Translations under genes and position numbers: made by a program
Notes under the pieces: generated by a model
Told to the model about the DNA's origin: nothing
What the model saw: the letters and a program-made list of their open reading frames with translations, nothing else
The model's database searches: none
NCBI RefSeq assembly: GCF_001666835.1
Contig: NZ_LZJF01000182.1
Location: 1-58,325 of the forward strand
DNA length: 58,325 bases
Direction of reading: 5' to 3'
Source: Mycobacterium sp. E3251
Lineage (GTDB): Bacteria; Actinomycetota; Actinomycetes; Mycobacteriales; Mycobacteriaceae
Part shown: positions 49,120-57,566 of the stretch, one piece after another
Numbering within the stretch: position 1 is the stretch's first letter
Layout: each line of letters starts with the position of its first letter

Positions 49120-49999
49120 GAAGCCGCACCATCCGTGTCGTCGATGTCTCGTCCAACTCGACGACGTCCGACCGAGAACGCAGGAAATCGCTGAAAGACC
49201 GGAATCCCAAAGATCTTTCGCTGAACGACGGGTCCATCCGCTTCATCTGTGCCTTCACCGCCGAGTTGTGCAGCCAGTCGACGTCGTCCTTTTCCAGGCC
49301 GATCTGCAGCGCGCGCGTCAGCAGCGCGGTGGCGGCGGCCTGCGGATCGGGTGGCTCCGGCTCGTCGGCCTGCGGCGGCTTCGCGCGCCCGGCCCGTTGC
49401 TTGGACGGCTTCGCCTCGGACTCGGCGCCCGCGGGCTGCGGTTCGAGCGCCGGCACCCCCGGCAGCGAGTCGTAAATGACGAACTCGTCGCAGGCCGCCG
49501 CCAGCGCCCGGCTCGAGGCGCCGGCGACCCCGATACCCACCACGTAGCGGCCGAGCCTCTTGCAGCGCTGGGCCAACGGGATGTAGTCGGAGTCGCCGGC
49601 CACGACCACCACGTGGGTGAGGTCGGGCAGGCGGAACATGTCCTCGACGGCGTCCACGGCCAGCCGGATATCGGCGCCGTTCTTGCCGTAGGCCGCGGCG
49701 GGGAACAACTGGACCAGGTCGATCGCGCGGGCCACCAGCTGCCCGCGGTACCCGGCGTTGATATCCGCCGACCAGTCCGCGTAGGCGCGGGTGAGCACCA
49801 GCGTCCCGAACGACGACGCGAAGTCGAGGATCGCGCCGACATCGACGGTGGCCCGGTCCAGCCGCTCGGAATACTGCTCGAGCCCCTTGGCTTTGTCACG
49901 CTGGAACGAGTTACGGCCGTGGACCTGGTCGTATCGGGAGATCACGATGTTGTCGAAGTCGAGGTAGACGGCCACGCGGGCCGCAACCGGTTCGGTCAT
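49106..49999 (-). CDS. NYN-domain protein with LOTUS/OST-HTH domain
   Basis: A 297-residue putative RNA-processing protein. Residues about 8-165 form a NYN (PIN-like) nuclease domain with acidic residues in VYLDFDNI, NGADIRLAVDA and AGDSDYIPL. A basic, Pro-rich linker (185-220) follows. Residues about 225-297 form a LOTUS/OST-HTH RNA-binding domain (ALQIGLEKDDVDWLHNSAVK, SFSERSLGFRSFSDFLRS). NYN-LOTUS proteins are RNA nucleases or RNA-binding factors in other taxa. ATG 49999 is the first codon of the domain. The stop lies inside the MFS gene. Confidence 0.88.
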   Translation of the reverse strand: MTEPVAARVAVYLDFDNIVISRYDQVHGRNSFQRDKAKGLEQYSERLDRATVDVGAILDFASSFGTLVLTRAYADWSADINAGYRGQLVARAIDLVQLFPAAAYGKNGADIRLAVDAVEDMFRLPDLTHVVVVAGDSDYIPLAQRCKRLGRYVVGIGVAGASSRALAAACDEFVIYDSLPGVPALEPQPAGAESEAKPSKQRAGRAKPPQADEPEPPDPQAAATALLTRALQIGLEKDDVDWLHNSAVKAQMKRMDPSFSERSLGFRSFSDFLRSRSDVVELDETSTTRMVRLRAPE

Positions 50000-50108
50000 G
50001 GTCTAAATCATCGCTGAGGCCTCCGGCACTGTGGGGCCCGGAAGCGTTTTCCGTCACGATTCGTCCGCTCGGGGCCCTAATCGGGCCGAGAGCGGGTATC
50101 CCCGGGCA

Positions 50109-50981
50109 ATGAACGAGTTGAAGTATTTGGAGCTGCACGGCGATCGCGTCGCATACCGCGACGAGGGTGACGGTGAGGTGCTCCTGCTCATCCACGGCAT
50201 GGCCGGCAGCTCGGAGACCTGGCGGGCGGTGATCCCGCCGTTGTCGAAGAAGTTCCGGGTCATCGCCCCCGACCTGCTCGGTCACGGGGAGTCGGCGAAG
50301 CCCCGCACGGACTATTCGCTGGGCGCCTTCGCGGTCTGGCTCCGTGACCTGCTCGACGAGCTCGGCGTCAGCCAAGCCACCCTGGTCGGTCAGTCGCTCG
50401 GCGGCGGGGTCGCGATGCAGTTCGTCTATCAACACCCCGACTACGCCAAGCGGTTGATCCTGATCAGCAGCGGCGGTCTGGGCCCCGACGTCGGGTGGGT
50501 GCTGCGGCTGCTCTCGGCGCCCGGCGCGGAGCTGGTGTTGCCGGTCATTGCGCCGAAGCCCGTCCTGACCGTGGGCAACAAGCTCAGGTCGTGGTTGAGA
50601 AGCGCCGGCATCCACTCACCCCGTGGGGCAGAGATGTGGAGCGCCTACTCGTCGCTGTCCGATGGTGAGACGCGGCAGTCCTTCCTGCGGACGCTGCGAT
50701 CGGTGGTCGACTACCGGGGCCAGGCGGTCAGCGCCCTGAGCAGGCTGCGGCTGCGCGAGGACTTGCCGGTCATGGCGATCTGGGGGGAGCGGGACGCCAT
50801 CATTCCCGTCGATCACGCGTACGCCGCGCACGAGGCCCGCACCGACGCCAGGCTCGAAATCCTGCCCGACGTCGGCCACTTCGCGCAGGTCGAGGCGCCG
50901 ACCCAGGTGGTGGAGCTGATCGAGGACTTCATCGCGACCGGCGATCGCCAGCAAGCGGAGAGCACACAGCCGCGCTTGTGA
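50109..50981 (+). CDS. Alpha/beta hydrolase
   Basis: A 290-residue alpha/beta-hydrolase: LLLIHGMAGSSETW (oxyanion), the nucleophile Ser in LVGQSLGGGVAMQF, IWGERDAIIPV with the Asp, and the His in DVGHFAQVE. It resembles Rv2715-type mycobacterial hydrolases. The substrate is unknown. I use the ATG at 50109 (MNELKYLELHG), where homology begins, rather than the open frame 26 codons upstream. Confidence 0.88.
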   Translation: MNELKYLELHGDRVAYRDEGDGEVLLLIHGMAGSSETWRAVIPPLSKKFRVIAPDLLGHGESAKPRTDYSLGAFAVWLRDLLDELGVSQATLVGQSLGGGVAMQFVYQHPDYAKRLILISSGGLGPDVGWVLRLLSAPGAELVLPVIAPKPVLTVGNKLRSWLRSAGIHSPRGAEMWSAYSSLSDGETRQSFLRTLRSVVDYRGQAVSALSRLRLREDLPVMAIWGERDAIIPVDHAYAAHEARTDARLEILPDVGHFAQVEAPTQVVELIEDFIATGDRQQAESTQPRL

Positions 50982-51021
50982 TCTAAGTCGCTTCGCCGCG
51001 CAGTCCGGTCGTAAAATTGCG

Positions 51022-52392
51022 GTGATGCGCACCGGCCCGCGTACCGCGCTTCCGCCGGGGCCCCGGCTGCCCCGGGCGGTGCAGGCTGCGTTGATGCTGC
51101 ACCGCGGTTCGCACTTCGTCGCCGCCTGCCGCCGTCGTTACGGGAGCGTGTTCACGCTGCGCGTCGCCGGCATGGGCACGCTGGTGTATCTGGCCGACCC
51201 GGCAGACATCAAGACGGTGTTCGCCGGTGACCCGCACGTCTTCCACGCCGGCGAAGCGAATTCGATTCTGAGCGGGTTGCTCGGCGATACCTCCCTCCTT
51301 GTCATTGACGAGGACGTCCACCGGGATCGCCGCCGTCTGATGCTGCCGCCGTTCCATCGCGACGCCGTCGCACGCCAAGCAGGGCTGATGGCCGAGATCG
51401 CCGCGGCGAACATTGCGGCGTGGCCGGTGGGGGAGAGCTTCCCGGTCTCGCCCAAGATGTCGGAGATCACCCTTGAAGTGATCCTGCGGACGGTCATCGG
51501 CGCAACGGACCCGGCTCGACTCACCGCGCTGCGTGAAATCATGCCGCAGCTGCTCACCGTGGGTCCGTGGGCGACGCTGGCATTGGCGAAGCCCGAGCTC
51601 CAGCGCTACCTCCCGTGGCGGGGACTGCGTCGGCGCATGGCCGAAGCCGACTGCCTGCTCTACGCGGAGATCGCCGAGCGCCGCGCCGACCCCGACCTGG
51701 CCGGGCGCACCGACGTGCTCGCCATGCTGGTCCGCGCCGACGACGGCGGGCGCACGATGTCCGACCGCGAGCTGCGGGACCAGCTGATGACGTTGCTGGT
51801 GGCCGGGCACGACACCACCGCAAACGGGTTGTCCTGGGCGCTCGAGCGGTTGACCCGCCACCCGGCCGTATTGGCCAAGGCAGTGAGAGCTGCCGAGGCC
51901 GGCGCCGCGGGCGATCCGGCCGGCGACGAGTATCTCGACGCGCTGGTGAAGGAGACGTTGCGGATCCGTCCGGTGGTGTTCGACGTGGGGCGGGTGCTCA
52001 CCCGACCGGCCGAAGTCGCCGGCTACCGGCTGCCGCCCGGGGTCATGGTGGCGCCGGGAATCGGGCTGGTGCATACCAGCGCCACGGTGTACCCCGACCC
52101 GGACCGATTCGATCCGGATCGCATGCTGGGCGCCACCCTGACACCGACGACGTGGTTCCCCTTCGGTGGCGGCAACCGCCGCTGTCTGGGCGCCGGCTTC
52201 GCCATGGTCGAGATGCGCGTGGTGTTGCGCGAGATTCTGCGCCGGGCCGAGTTGCGCACCACCACCGCGGCCGGCGAACGGCAGAAGCTGAAATTCGTTG
52301 TCCTGGTACCGCATCGCGGCGCGCGTATTCGATTGCGGGCGCTCAGGGACGTCCCGGTTGCAGCGTCCGCAACCACGCAGACGCCGGCCTAG
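51022..52392 (+). CDS. cyp135B1: Cytochrome P450 CYP135B1-type
   Basis: A 456-residue P450 close in sequence to what I recall of M. tuberculosis CYP135B1 (Rv0568). LLVAGHDTTANGL is the I-helix motif, ALVKETLRIRP the ExxR, and FGGGNRRCLGAGFAMVEM the haem loop with Cys388. The substrate is unknown. The start is GTG 51022 directly followed by ATG 51025; either may be used. In M. tuberculosis this gene follows Rv0567 soon after Rv0566c, while here about 23 kb of other genes intervene and Rv0567 is missing. Its TAG overlaps the stop of the convergent CYP125-type gene by four bases. Confidence 0.92.
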   Translation: MMRTGPRTALPPGPRLPRAVQAALMLHRGSHFVAACRRRYGSVFTLRVAGMGTLVYLADPADIKTVFAGDPHVFHAGEANSILSGLLGDTSLLVIDEDVHRDRRRLMLPPFHRDAVARQAGLMAEIAAANIAAWPVGESFPVSPKMSEITLEVILRTVIGATDPARLTALREIMPQLLTVGPWATLALAKPELQRYLPWRGLRRRMAEADCLLYAEIAERRADPDLAGRTDVLAMLVRADDGGRTMSDRELRDQLMTLLVAGHDTTANGLSWALERLTRHPAVLAKAVRAAEAGAAGDPAGDEYLDALVKETLRIRPVVFDVGRVLTRPAEVAGYRLPPGVMVAPGIGLVHTSATVYPDPDRFDPDRMLGATLTPTTWFPFGGGNRRCLGAGFAMVEMRVVLREILRRAELRTTTAAGERQKLKFVVLVPHRGARIRLRALRDVPVAASATTQTPA

Positions 52393-53642
52393 TGGGAGGC
52401 CGGGGTAGGGGCGCCCCGGTAATCGACCTGCCAGTGCTTGATGCCGTTGATGAACGACGACCGCAGCCGCTCGGGATCCGCCAGCGGAGTCAGGCCGGGC
52501 AGGTGATCGGCGAGCGCGTTGAACATCAGGTCGATCGTCATGCGGGCCAGGTTGGCGCCGATGCAGTAGTGAGCTCCGGTGCCGCCGAATCCGACGTGCG
52601 GGTTTGGGCTGCGCAAGACGTTGAAGGCGTAGGGGTTATCGAAGACCTCTTCGTCGAAGTTGGCCGACCGGTAAAACAGCACCACGCGCTGGCCCTTGCC
52701 GACCCGGACGCCGCCGAGCTCGGTGTCCTGGCGCGCGGTGCGCTGGAAGGCCGTGATCGGTGTGGCCCATCGGATTATCTCGTCGGCGGCGGTCTTGGGC
52801 CGCTGCGCCTTGAACAACTCCCACTGGTCCGGGTGGTCGGCGAAGGCCATCATTCCCTGCGTGATGGAGTTGCGGGTGGTCTCGTTTCCGGCGACGGCAA
52901 GGGTGACCACGAACATGCCGAATTCCGCCTCGGACAGGTGCTGGCCCTCGGCATCGGCCCGTATCAGCGTGGTGACAATGTCGTCCCCGGGATTTTCGCG
53001 CTTGCGTGCGGCCAATTGCATTGCATACCACATCAATTCGGCCGCCGAGGTCAGCGCGTCGTTACCAGCGAACTCCGGGTCGTCGCTGCCGATCATGTTG
53101 TTGGTCCAGTCGAACAGCTTGTCGTAGTCCTCCTGCGGGACCCCGAGTAGCCCGGCAATGGCCTGCAGCGGCAACTCGCAGGCAACCTGACGGACGAAGT
53201 CGCCCGAGCCGGCCGCCGCGGCTTCGGTCACGATGCGCCGCGCCCGCTCCGATAGTCCGGCGCGCAGCCGCTCGACCGCGCGGGGCGTGAAGGCCCGCGA
53301 GACGATCTTGCGCAACCGGCTGTGCTCGGGGTCGTCCATCATGATCATCGACGCCCGGCCCGCCTCAATCTGTCCGGCCGCCAAGTCGCCCCGGTAACGC
53401 GGGACGATCGACTTGGTCGCGGACGAGAAGACGTCGCTGCGCAGCGAGACATCGCGGATGTCGCGGTGCTTGGTCACCACCCAGTAGCCCCCGTCGCCGA
53501 AGCCGCCGGCGTCGGGCGACTGCGCGTTCCACCAGATCGGTTCCGTCGCGCGCAGTTCGGCGAACTCCCGCACCGGCAGCCGGTGGGCATAGATATCGGG
53601 ATCGGTGAAATCGAAGCCCGGCGGGAGGTTCGGTGCGGCCAT
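52389..53642 (-). CDS. Cytochrome P450, CYP125-type
   Basis: A 417-residue P450 strongly similar along its length to the steroid C27-monooxygenase CYP125A1: PNLPPGFDFTDPDIYAHRLP at the N-terminus, QVACELPLQAIAGLLGVPQE, the I-helix VAGNETTRNSI, EIIRWATPITAFQRTA, and the haem loop GFGGTGAHYCIGANLARM with Cys360. It is outside the cholesterol-catabolism cluster and is probably a paralogue, so sterol side-chain oxidation is plausible but unproven. ATG 53642 has GGAG eight bases upstream. Only a degenerate KstR-like site (53686-53699) lies in its leader. Confidence 0.9.
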   Translation of the reverse strand: MAAPNLPPGFDFTDPDIYAHRLPVREFAELRATEPIWWNAQSPDAGGFGDGGYWVVTKHRDIRDVSLRSDVFSSATKSIVPRYRGDLAAGQIEAGRASMIMMDDPEHSRLRKIVSRAFTPRAVERLRAGLSERARRIVTEAAAAGSGDFVRQVACELPLQAIAGLLGVPQEDYDKLFDWTNNMIGSDDPEFAGNDALTSAAELMWYAMQLAARKRENPGDDIVTTLIRADAEGQHLSEAEFGMFVVTLAVAGNETTRNSITQGMMAFADHPDQWELFKAQRPKTAADEIIRWATPITAFQRTARQDTELGGVRVGKGQRVVLFYRSANFDEEVFDNPYAFNVLRSPNPHVGFGGTGAHYCIGANLARMTIDLMFNALADHLPGLTPLADPERLRSSFINGIKHWQVDYRGAPTPASH

Positions 53643-53742
53643 CGCATTTCTCCTGAGACGATGCGCTATTGGGATCGGTAGCAAACCGGACGTGTCTTAC
53701 TGCCAGCACCATAAAGCCGAGCCCTGAAGAAGAGAAGCCTTC

Positions 53743-54150
53743 ATGAAAATCATCGCGATCGTCGCGGCCGGCCTCGCCGCAGGGGCGGTGGCGGCCGCCG
53801 GGTGCGCGCAGGCCGAGATTCCCGCGGCGCCCATCCCGAGCCACTTCTACGCGTTGGCACCGGGCGTGCAGTCCGATCCCGAAGCCGATGTCGAAGAGTT
53901 GCAGCGGCAGGTGAACGACCTGCACGACAACTGGGACAACCTCACCCCGCCGCAACGACAGCAGCGGCTGACGCAGCTGCAGCAGCAGTCCACGACGGTG
54001 TCCAACGAGGTGCAAAACCTCCCCCCGGCGCAGCGGCCCGGGGTGGAACTACGGCTGCTGCAAACCACGTTTGCCTTATTCGACCTCGTGCGAAAGGCCC
54101 AGGGGCCCAACCAGCCCTGCTATTTCCCCGCCTGCCTGCCCGGCCTCTGA
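53743..54150 (+). CDS. Small secreted protein
   Basis: A 135-residue exported protein. The signal peptide is about residues 1-25 (AIVAAGLAAGAVAAAGCAQA); AAGC resembles but does not fully match a lipobox. The mature part is a Gln-rich amphipathic helical segment (VEELQRQVNDLHDNWDNLTP, QQRLTQLQQQSTTVSNEVQN) followed by a C-terminal CYFPAC cysteine pair. The function is unknown. GAAGAGAAG precedes the ATG. It converges with the FUSC gene, seven bases apart. Confidence 0.7.
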   Translation: MKIIAIVAAGLAAGAVAAAGCAQAEIPAAPIPSHFYALAPGVQSDPEADVEELQRQVNDLHDNWDNLTPPQRQQRLTQLQQQSTTVSNEVQNLPPAQRPGVELRLLQTTFALFDLVRKAQGPNQPCYFPACLPGL

Positions 54151-54157
54151 GCGGCCG

Positions 54158-56485
54158 TCAGCCCCGAATTGGGCTGGGCGCCTTCACGGTTTCGCGCCCG
54201 CCGAGGTTGGTGGCCGCGGTCACGATGGCCCGCTCGATCTGACGGAGCGCGTGCACCGCGGTGAGGAAGCGCCGGGTATCGGGCCCCGGTTGGCCCGGCG
54301 ATCCCGCGCCGCCGTCGTGCTGCCGCACCAAAGATTCGGCGGCGTCGAGGTCGTCGGCGGCCGAGACGATGGTCGGCGCGCTGCCACTGCCGATCGCGGC
54401 GGCCAGCGCGTCGATGTTGCGCCGGGTCTGCGTCGCGGCCGCCGAGAACGTGTCGGCAAGCGGCTGCGAACCCACCGGGTCCTGGTACTGCTCGCTGCTG
54501 CGCGCCAGGCTGCGGCCGTACCGGTCGCAGGCCGCGAAGATGCGCAGCGCCCGGCGAATGCTGCGCCGGCCCGCGAGGCCGGCGACCCCCGCCAGCAGTG
54601 GCTTGGCGGTGACCCGGAACTGCTGCAGGTCGCGGTCCAGCTGGCGGGCCTGCTCGGACGGGCTGACGCTCTCGTCCTCGCCGAACATCGTCGCGGTCGA
54701 GACCTCGATCAGAGCCGCCAGGCTGGCCAGAAACGTCCGCGCTTCGTCGCGGATCGCGCCTCTGGTGTGCGTCGGCAACACCACGATGGCCACCGCGACT
54801 CCGATGAGAGCGCCGAGCGCGGTCTCTTCGATCCGCAACATCAGTACGCCGAAAGAGAATTGGCCGAGCAAGCCGTACAGCAACGCCAGCATCGTGGTGA
54901 TCCAGAAGGTCATCAAGCTGTAGGTGACCGTCATGAAATAGAAGGCGCAGAACAGGCACACGAAGATGCCGACCAGCGCGGCCGTCCTGTCGCCGGCGAG
55001 CAGCGTGGCTACCAACACGCCGCAGGGCACGCCGAGCAGGGTGCCGAGCAGGCGTTGCCAGCCTTTGGTCAACGTTTCGCCCCACGAGTTGGTGCCGGCG
55101 AAGATGACGAACGCGGCGATCACCGCCCAATACCACCGCGCCGGCGACACCAGTTCGCCGGCGACGATCGCCAGCGACGCGGCGACGGCGACCTGGATGG
55201 CCTGCCGGGTGGTCGGCCGTAGGCCCGTGGTGTGTTCCTCTTCGCCCGCCTCGGTGGGAGCGTCCGGGGGCGCGCCGTCGGACGCCGGCGGCCGCTCGCT
55301 GTCCCCGGTTTCCACGGCGCCGCCACCCCCGGTGGCGGCGCGGTCGACGATGGCCCGGACGTCGGAAGTCGCTGTCGCGGCGTTGATAACCGCCAGGGCG
55401 AGGCGGCGCACGGCGGCGCTGCCCTCATCATCGTCCGCGGGAGCGCAGTGCTCGTCGAGCAGGCGTTGCGCTCGGGCGGCGGCTTGCCGAAGGCCGTTGG
55501 GCTCGGGTAGGCGGATGGCCCGCGCCAGCAGCGAGAGCGTGTCGACGAGCGCGGCCCGAGTCTGGACGGGGATGGCGTCCGGGTTCTCCGCGGCCAGCGC
55601 CGCGGCACCGCGCCCGGCCGTGGCCACCCATTCGATGGCCAGCTCGGCGTCCAGTAGCCACGGGGCCAGCTGTTCGGCGGTGACACCCGGCCACAGCGCG
55701 GCGGGGTCGGCCTTGTCCTCGATCTGGCTCTGCACCAGCAGGGCGGTCTCGTTGAGCCGGAGGGTGCGCGCCCGCATGCGACGCCGGCGGCGTTCGTCGA
55801 GGCGGCCGGTACGCACCGCTTCGGCCGTGGTGTCGACGACGATCGCCATCCGGGCGCGCAGCGCCCGGACGGTCGCCCGCAGCACGCGCTCCGGCCGATC
55901 GGGCATGACGTAAGTGGTCATCACGAACGTGCAGACCGTGCCCACGGCGACCGCCCCGATCATCCACGGCAGCTCGGAGATACGCGCTCGCAGATACAAC
56001 GTGAAGAAGTACGACATGAACGCGACCATGCCCAGCGCCCGGCCCCGCGCCCCGAAGCGGCGAATGTACGCGGCGGTGAACACGACGATCACGAACACCG
56101 CGTCGCTGACCACCGGGTGGGAAGCGAGCACCGCGGCGGCCGTGATGGAGGCCGCGGCCGGCAGGGGCAGCAGCGCCATGGTGATCCGCTGCTGGTGCGG
56201 ATCCGGCTCGTTGACGGACCGCGACGCGACCATCGTGATGACAACGCCCAGCAATGCGACGGTCAGCGGCTGTCCCGTCGCCCGGGTCAGGACGTATAGG
56301 GCCAGCAGCGAACAGCCGAGCGCGGCCGTCGTCCGCGTCGCCATCCGCAGCCGAAGCAAACCGGGATCGGAGCCGATCAACCAGTTGCCGGCTTGTTCGT
56401 AGAGAACGGTGATCGCCGCGCCCCCTTCTCTGATGTTGAACGCATCATGGTTACCCGAACTTCGGCACAAGCTAGTCTTCGACAT
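54158..56485 (-). CDS. FUSC-family membrane protein (YccS-like)
   Basis: A large membrane protein (about 751-775 residues) with two blocks of six helices: about residues 30-175 and about 435-590 in the 775-residue form. Each is followed by a long cytosolic helical domain, the FUSC/aromatic-acid-exporter layout. ITTMLALLYGLLGQFSFGVL and LGTLLGVPCGVLVATLLAG are examples. It is probably an efflux pump or envelope-stress protein. The start is unclear. ATG 56485 overlaps the divergent galT start by only a few bases. A strong AGAAGGGGG sits seven bases before an ATC (56413-56411), so a shorter, non-AUG start is possible. Confidence 0.8.
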   Translation of the reverse strand: MSKTSLCRSSGNHDAFNIREGGAAITVLYEQAGNWLIGSDPGLLRLRMATRTTAALGCSLLALYVLTRATGQPLTVALLGVVITMVASRSVNEPDPHQQRITMALLPLPAAASITAAAVLASHPVVSDAVFVIVVFTAAYIRRFGARGRALGMVAFMSYFFTLYLRARISELPWMIGAVAVGTVCTFVMTTYVMPDRPERVLRATVRALRARMAIVVDTTAEAVRTGRLDERRRRRMRARTLRLNETALLVQSQIEDKADPAALWPGVTAEQLAPWLLDAELAIEWVATAGRGAAALAAENPDAIPVQTRAALVDTLSLLARAIRLPEPNGLRQAAARAQRLLDEHCAPADDDEGSAAVRRLALAVINAATATSDVRAIVDRAATGGGGAVETGDSERPPASDGAPPDAPTEAGEEEHTTGLRPTTRQAIQVAVAASLAIVAGELVSPARWYWAVIAAFVIFAGTNSWGETLTKGWQRLLGTLLGVPCGVLVATLLAGDRTAALVGIFVCLFCAFYFMTVTYSLMTFWITTMLALLYGLLGQFSFGVLMLRIEETALGALIGVAVAIVVLPTHTRGAIRDEARTFLASLAALIEVSTATMFGEDESVSPSEQARQLDRDLQQFRVTAKPLLAGVAGLAGRRSIRRALRIFAACDRYGRSLARSSEQYQDPVGSQPLADTFSAAATQTRRNIDALAAAIGSGSAPTIVSAADDLDAAESLVRQHDGGAGSPGQPGPDTRRFLTAVHALRQIERAIVTAATNLGGRETVKAPSPIRG

Positions 56486-56486
56486 C

Positions 56487-57566
56487 GTGACAGCGCCGAC
56501 GCGGGCGAAGCTGGCCGACGGCCGTGACCTGCTGTTCTTCGCGCTGCCCGGGCACCGCCCGGCGCCGGTCGAAGACCGTAGGCCGCTGCCGGCGCGCGAC
56601 GGGCAGCACACCGAGCTGCGGTTCGACCAGACGACGGGGCAATGGGTGATCGTCGCGGCGCTGCGCCAAGACCGCACCTACAAGCCGCCCCCCGACCAGT
56701 GCCCGCTGTGCCCCGGTCCGACCGGGCTGACCAGCGAGGTGCCCGCCCCGGACTACGACGTCGTCGTCTTCGAAAACCGGTTCCCGAGCCTATCCGGCAC
56801 CGGACCGGCGCTCGCGCCCGCCGGTGACGGCTTCGTGTCCGCCCCGGGGCATGGCCGCTGCGAGGTGATCTGCTTTTCCAGCAACCACACCGGCTCCTTC
56901 GCCGGGCTCGAACCCGCGCACGCCCGGCTGGTCATCGACGCGTGGCGACAACGCACCGGCGACCTGATGGCCACCCCCGGCATCGAGCAGGTGTTCTGCT
57001 TCGAGAACCGCGGCGAGGAGATCGGGGTGACGTTGACGCACCCGCACGGTCAGATCTACGGCTATCCCTATCTGACGCCGCGAACCGCCGCCATGCTGGA
57101 TCGGGCCGGCCGGCATCGAATGCGCCACGGCACCAATCTCTTCGCCGACCTACTGGCCGGAGAGGTCGCGGACGGCAGCCGAATCGTCGCGCGCGACGAC
57201 CTGTTTACCGCGTTCGTGCCGTTCGCCGCGCGCTGGCCGGTCGAGGTGCACATCTACCCGAACAGGTTCGTGCGCAACATCATCGAGCTGGACGAGGACG
57301 AACTGGACGGGTTCGCCCGGGTCTACCTCGATGTGCTGCGGCGATTCGACCGGATGTATTCCTCGCCGCTGCCCTACATTTCGGCGTTGCACCAGTACGC
57401 CGATACCGACGCCCAGGCCGACGGCTACTTCCACGTCGAGTTGATGTCGGTACGGCGCGGCGCCAACAAGCTCAAGTACCTCGCGGGCTCCGAGTCGGCG
57501 ATGGAGGCGTTCATCAGCGATGTGACGCCCGAGAGCGTGGCTCAGCGCCTGCGGGAGCTCGCGTGA
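56487..57566 (+). CDS. galT: Galactose-1-phosphate uridylyltransferase GalT
   Basis: A 359-residue GalT of the Leloir pathway, exchanging UMP between UDP-glucose and galactose-1-phosphate. It has zinc cysteines in CPLCPG, VVFENRFPSLSG, the active-site HPHGQIYGYP (catalytic second His) and a C-terminal YFHVELMSVRR. The GTG at 56487 gives the first conserved residues. The gene is intact in one frame; I recall that M. tuberculosis carries it as two pieces (galTa and galTb). Its stop overlaps the galK GTG by four bases, so translation is coupled. Confidence 0.93.
   Translation: MTAPTRAKLADGRDLLFFALPGHRPAPVEDRRPLPARDGQHTELRFDQTTGQWVIVAALRQDRTYKPPPDQCPLCPGPTGLTSEVPAPDYDVVVFENRFPSLSGTGPALAPAGDGFVSAPGHGRCEVICFSSNHTGSFAGLEPAHARLVIDAWRQRTGDLMATPGIEQVFCFENRGEEIGVTLTHPHGQIYGYPYLTPRTAAMLDRAGRHRMRHGTNLFADLLAGEVADGSRIVARDDLFTAFVPFAARWPVEVHIYPNRFVRNIIELDEDELDGFARVYLDVLRRFDRMYSSPLPYISALHQYADTDAQADGYFHVELMSVRRGANKLKYLAGSESAMEAFISDVTPESVAQRLRELA

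Noticed and set aside
53686..53699. KstR operator upstream of the CYP125-type gene
   Set aside because: Only the outer A and five core positions fit (GAC and GTC replace AAC and GTT, and the leading T is missing), too weak to call.
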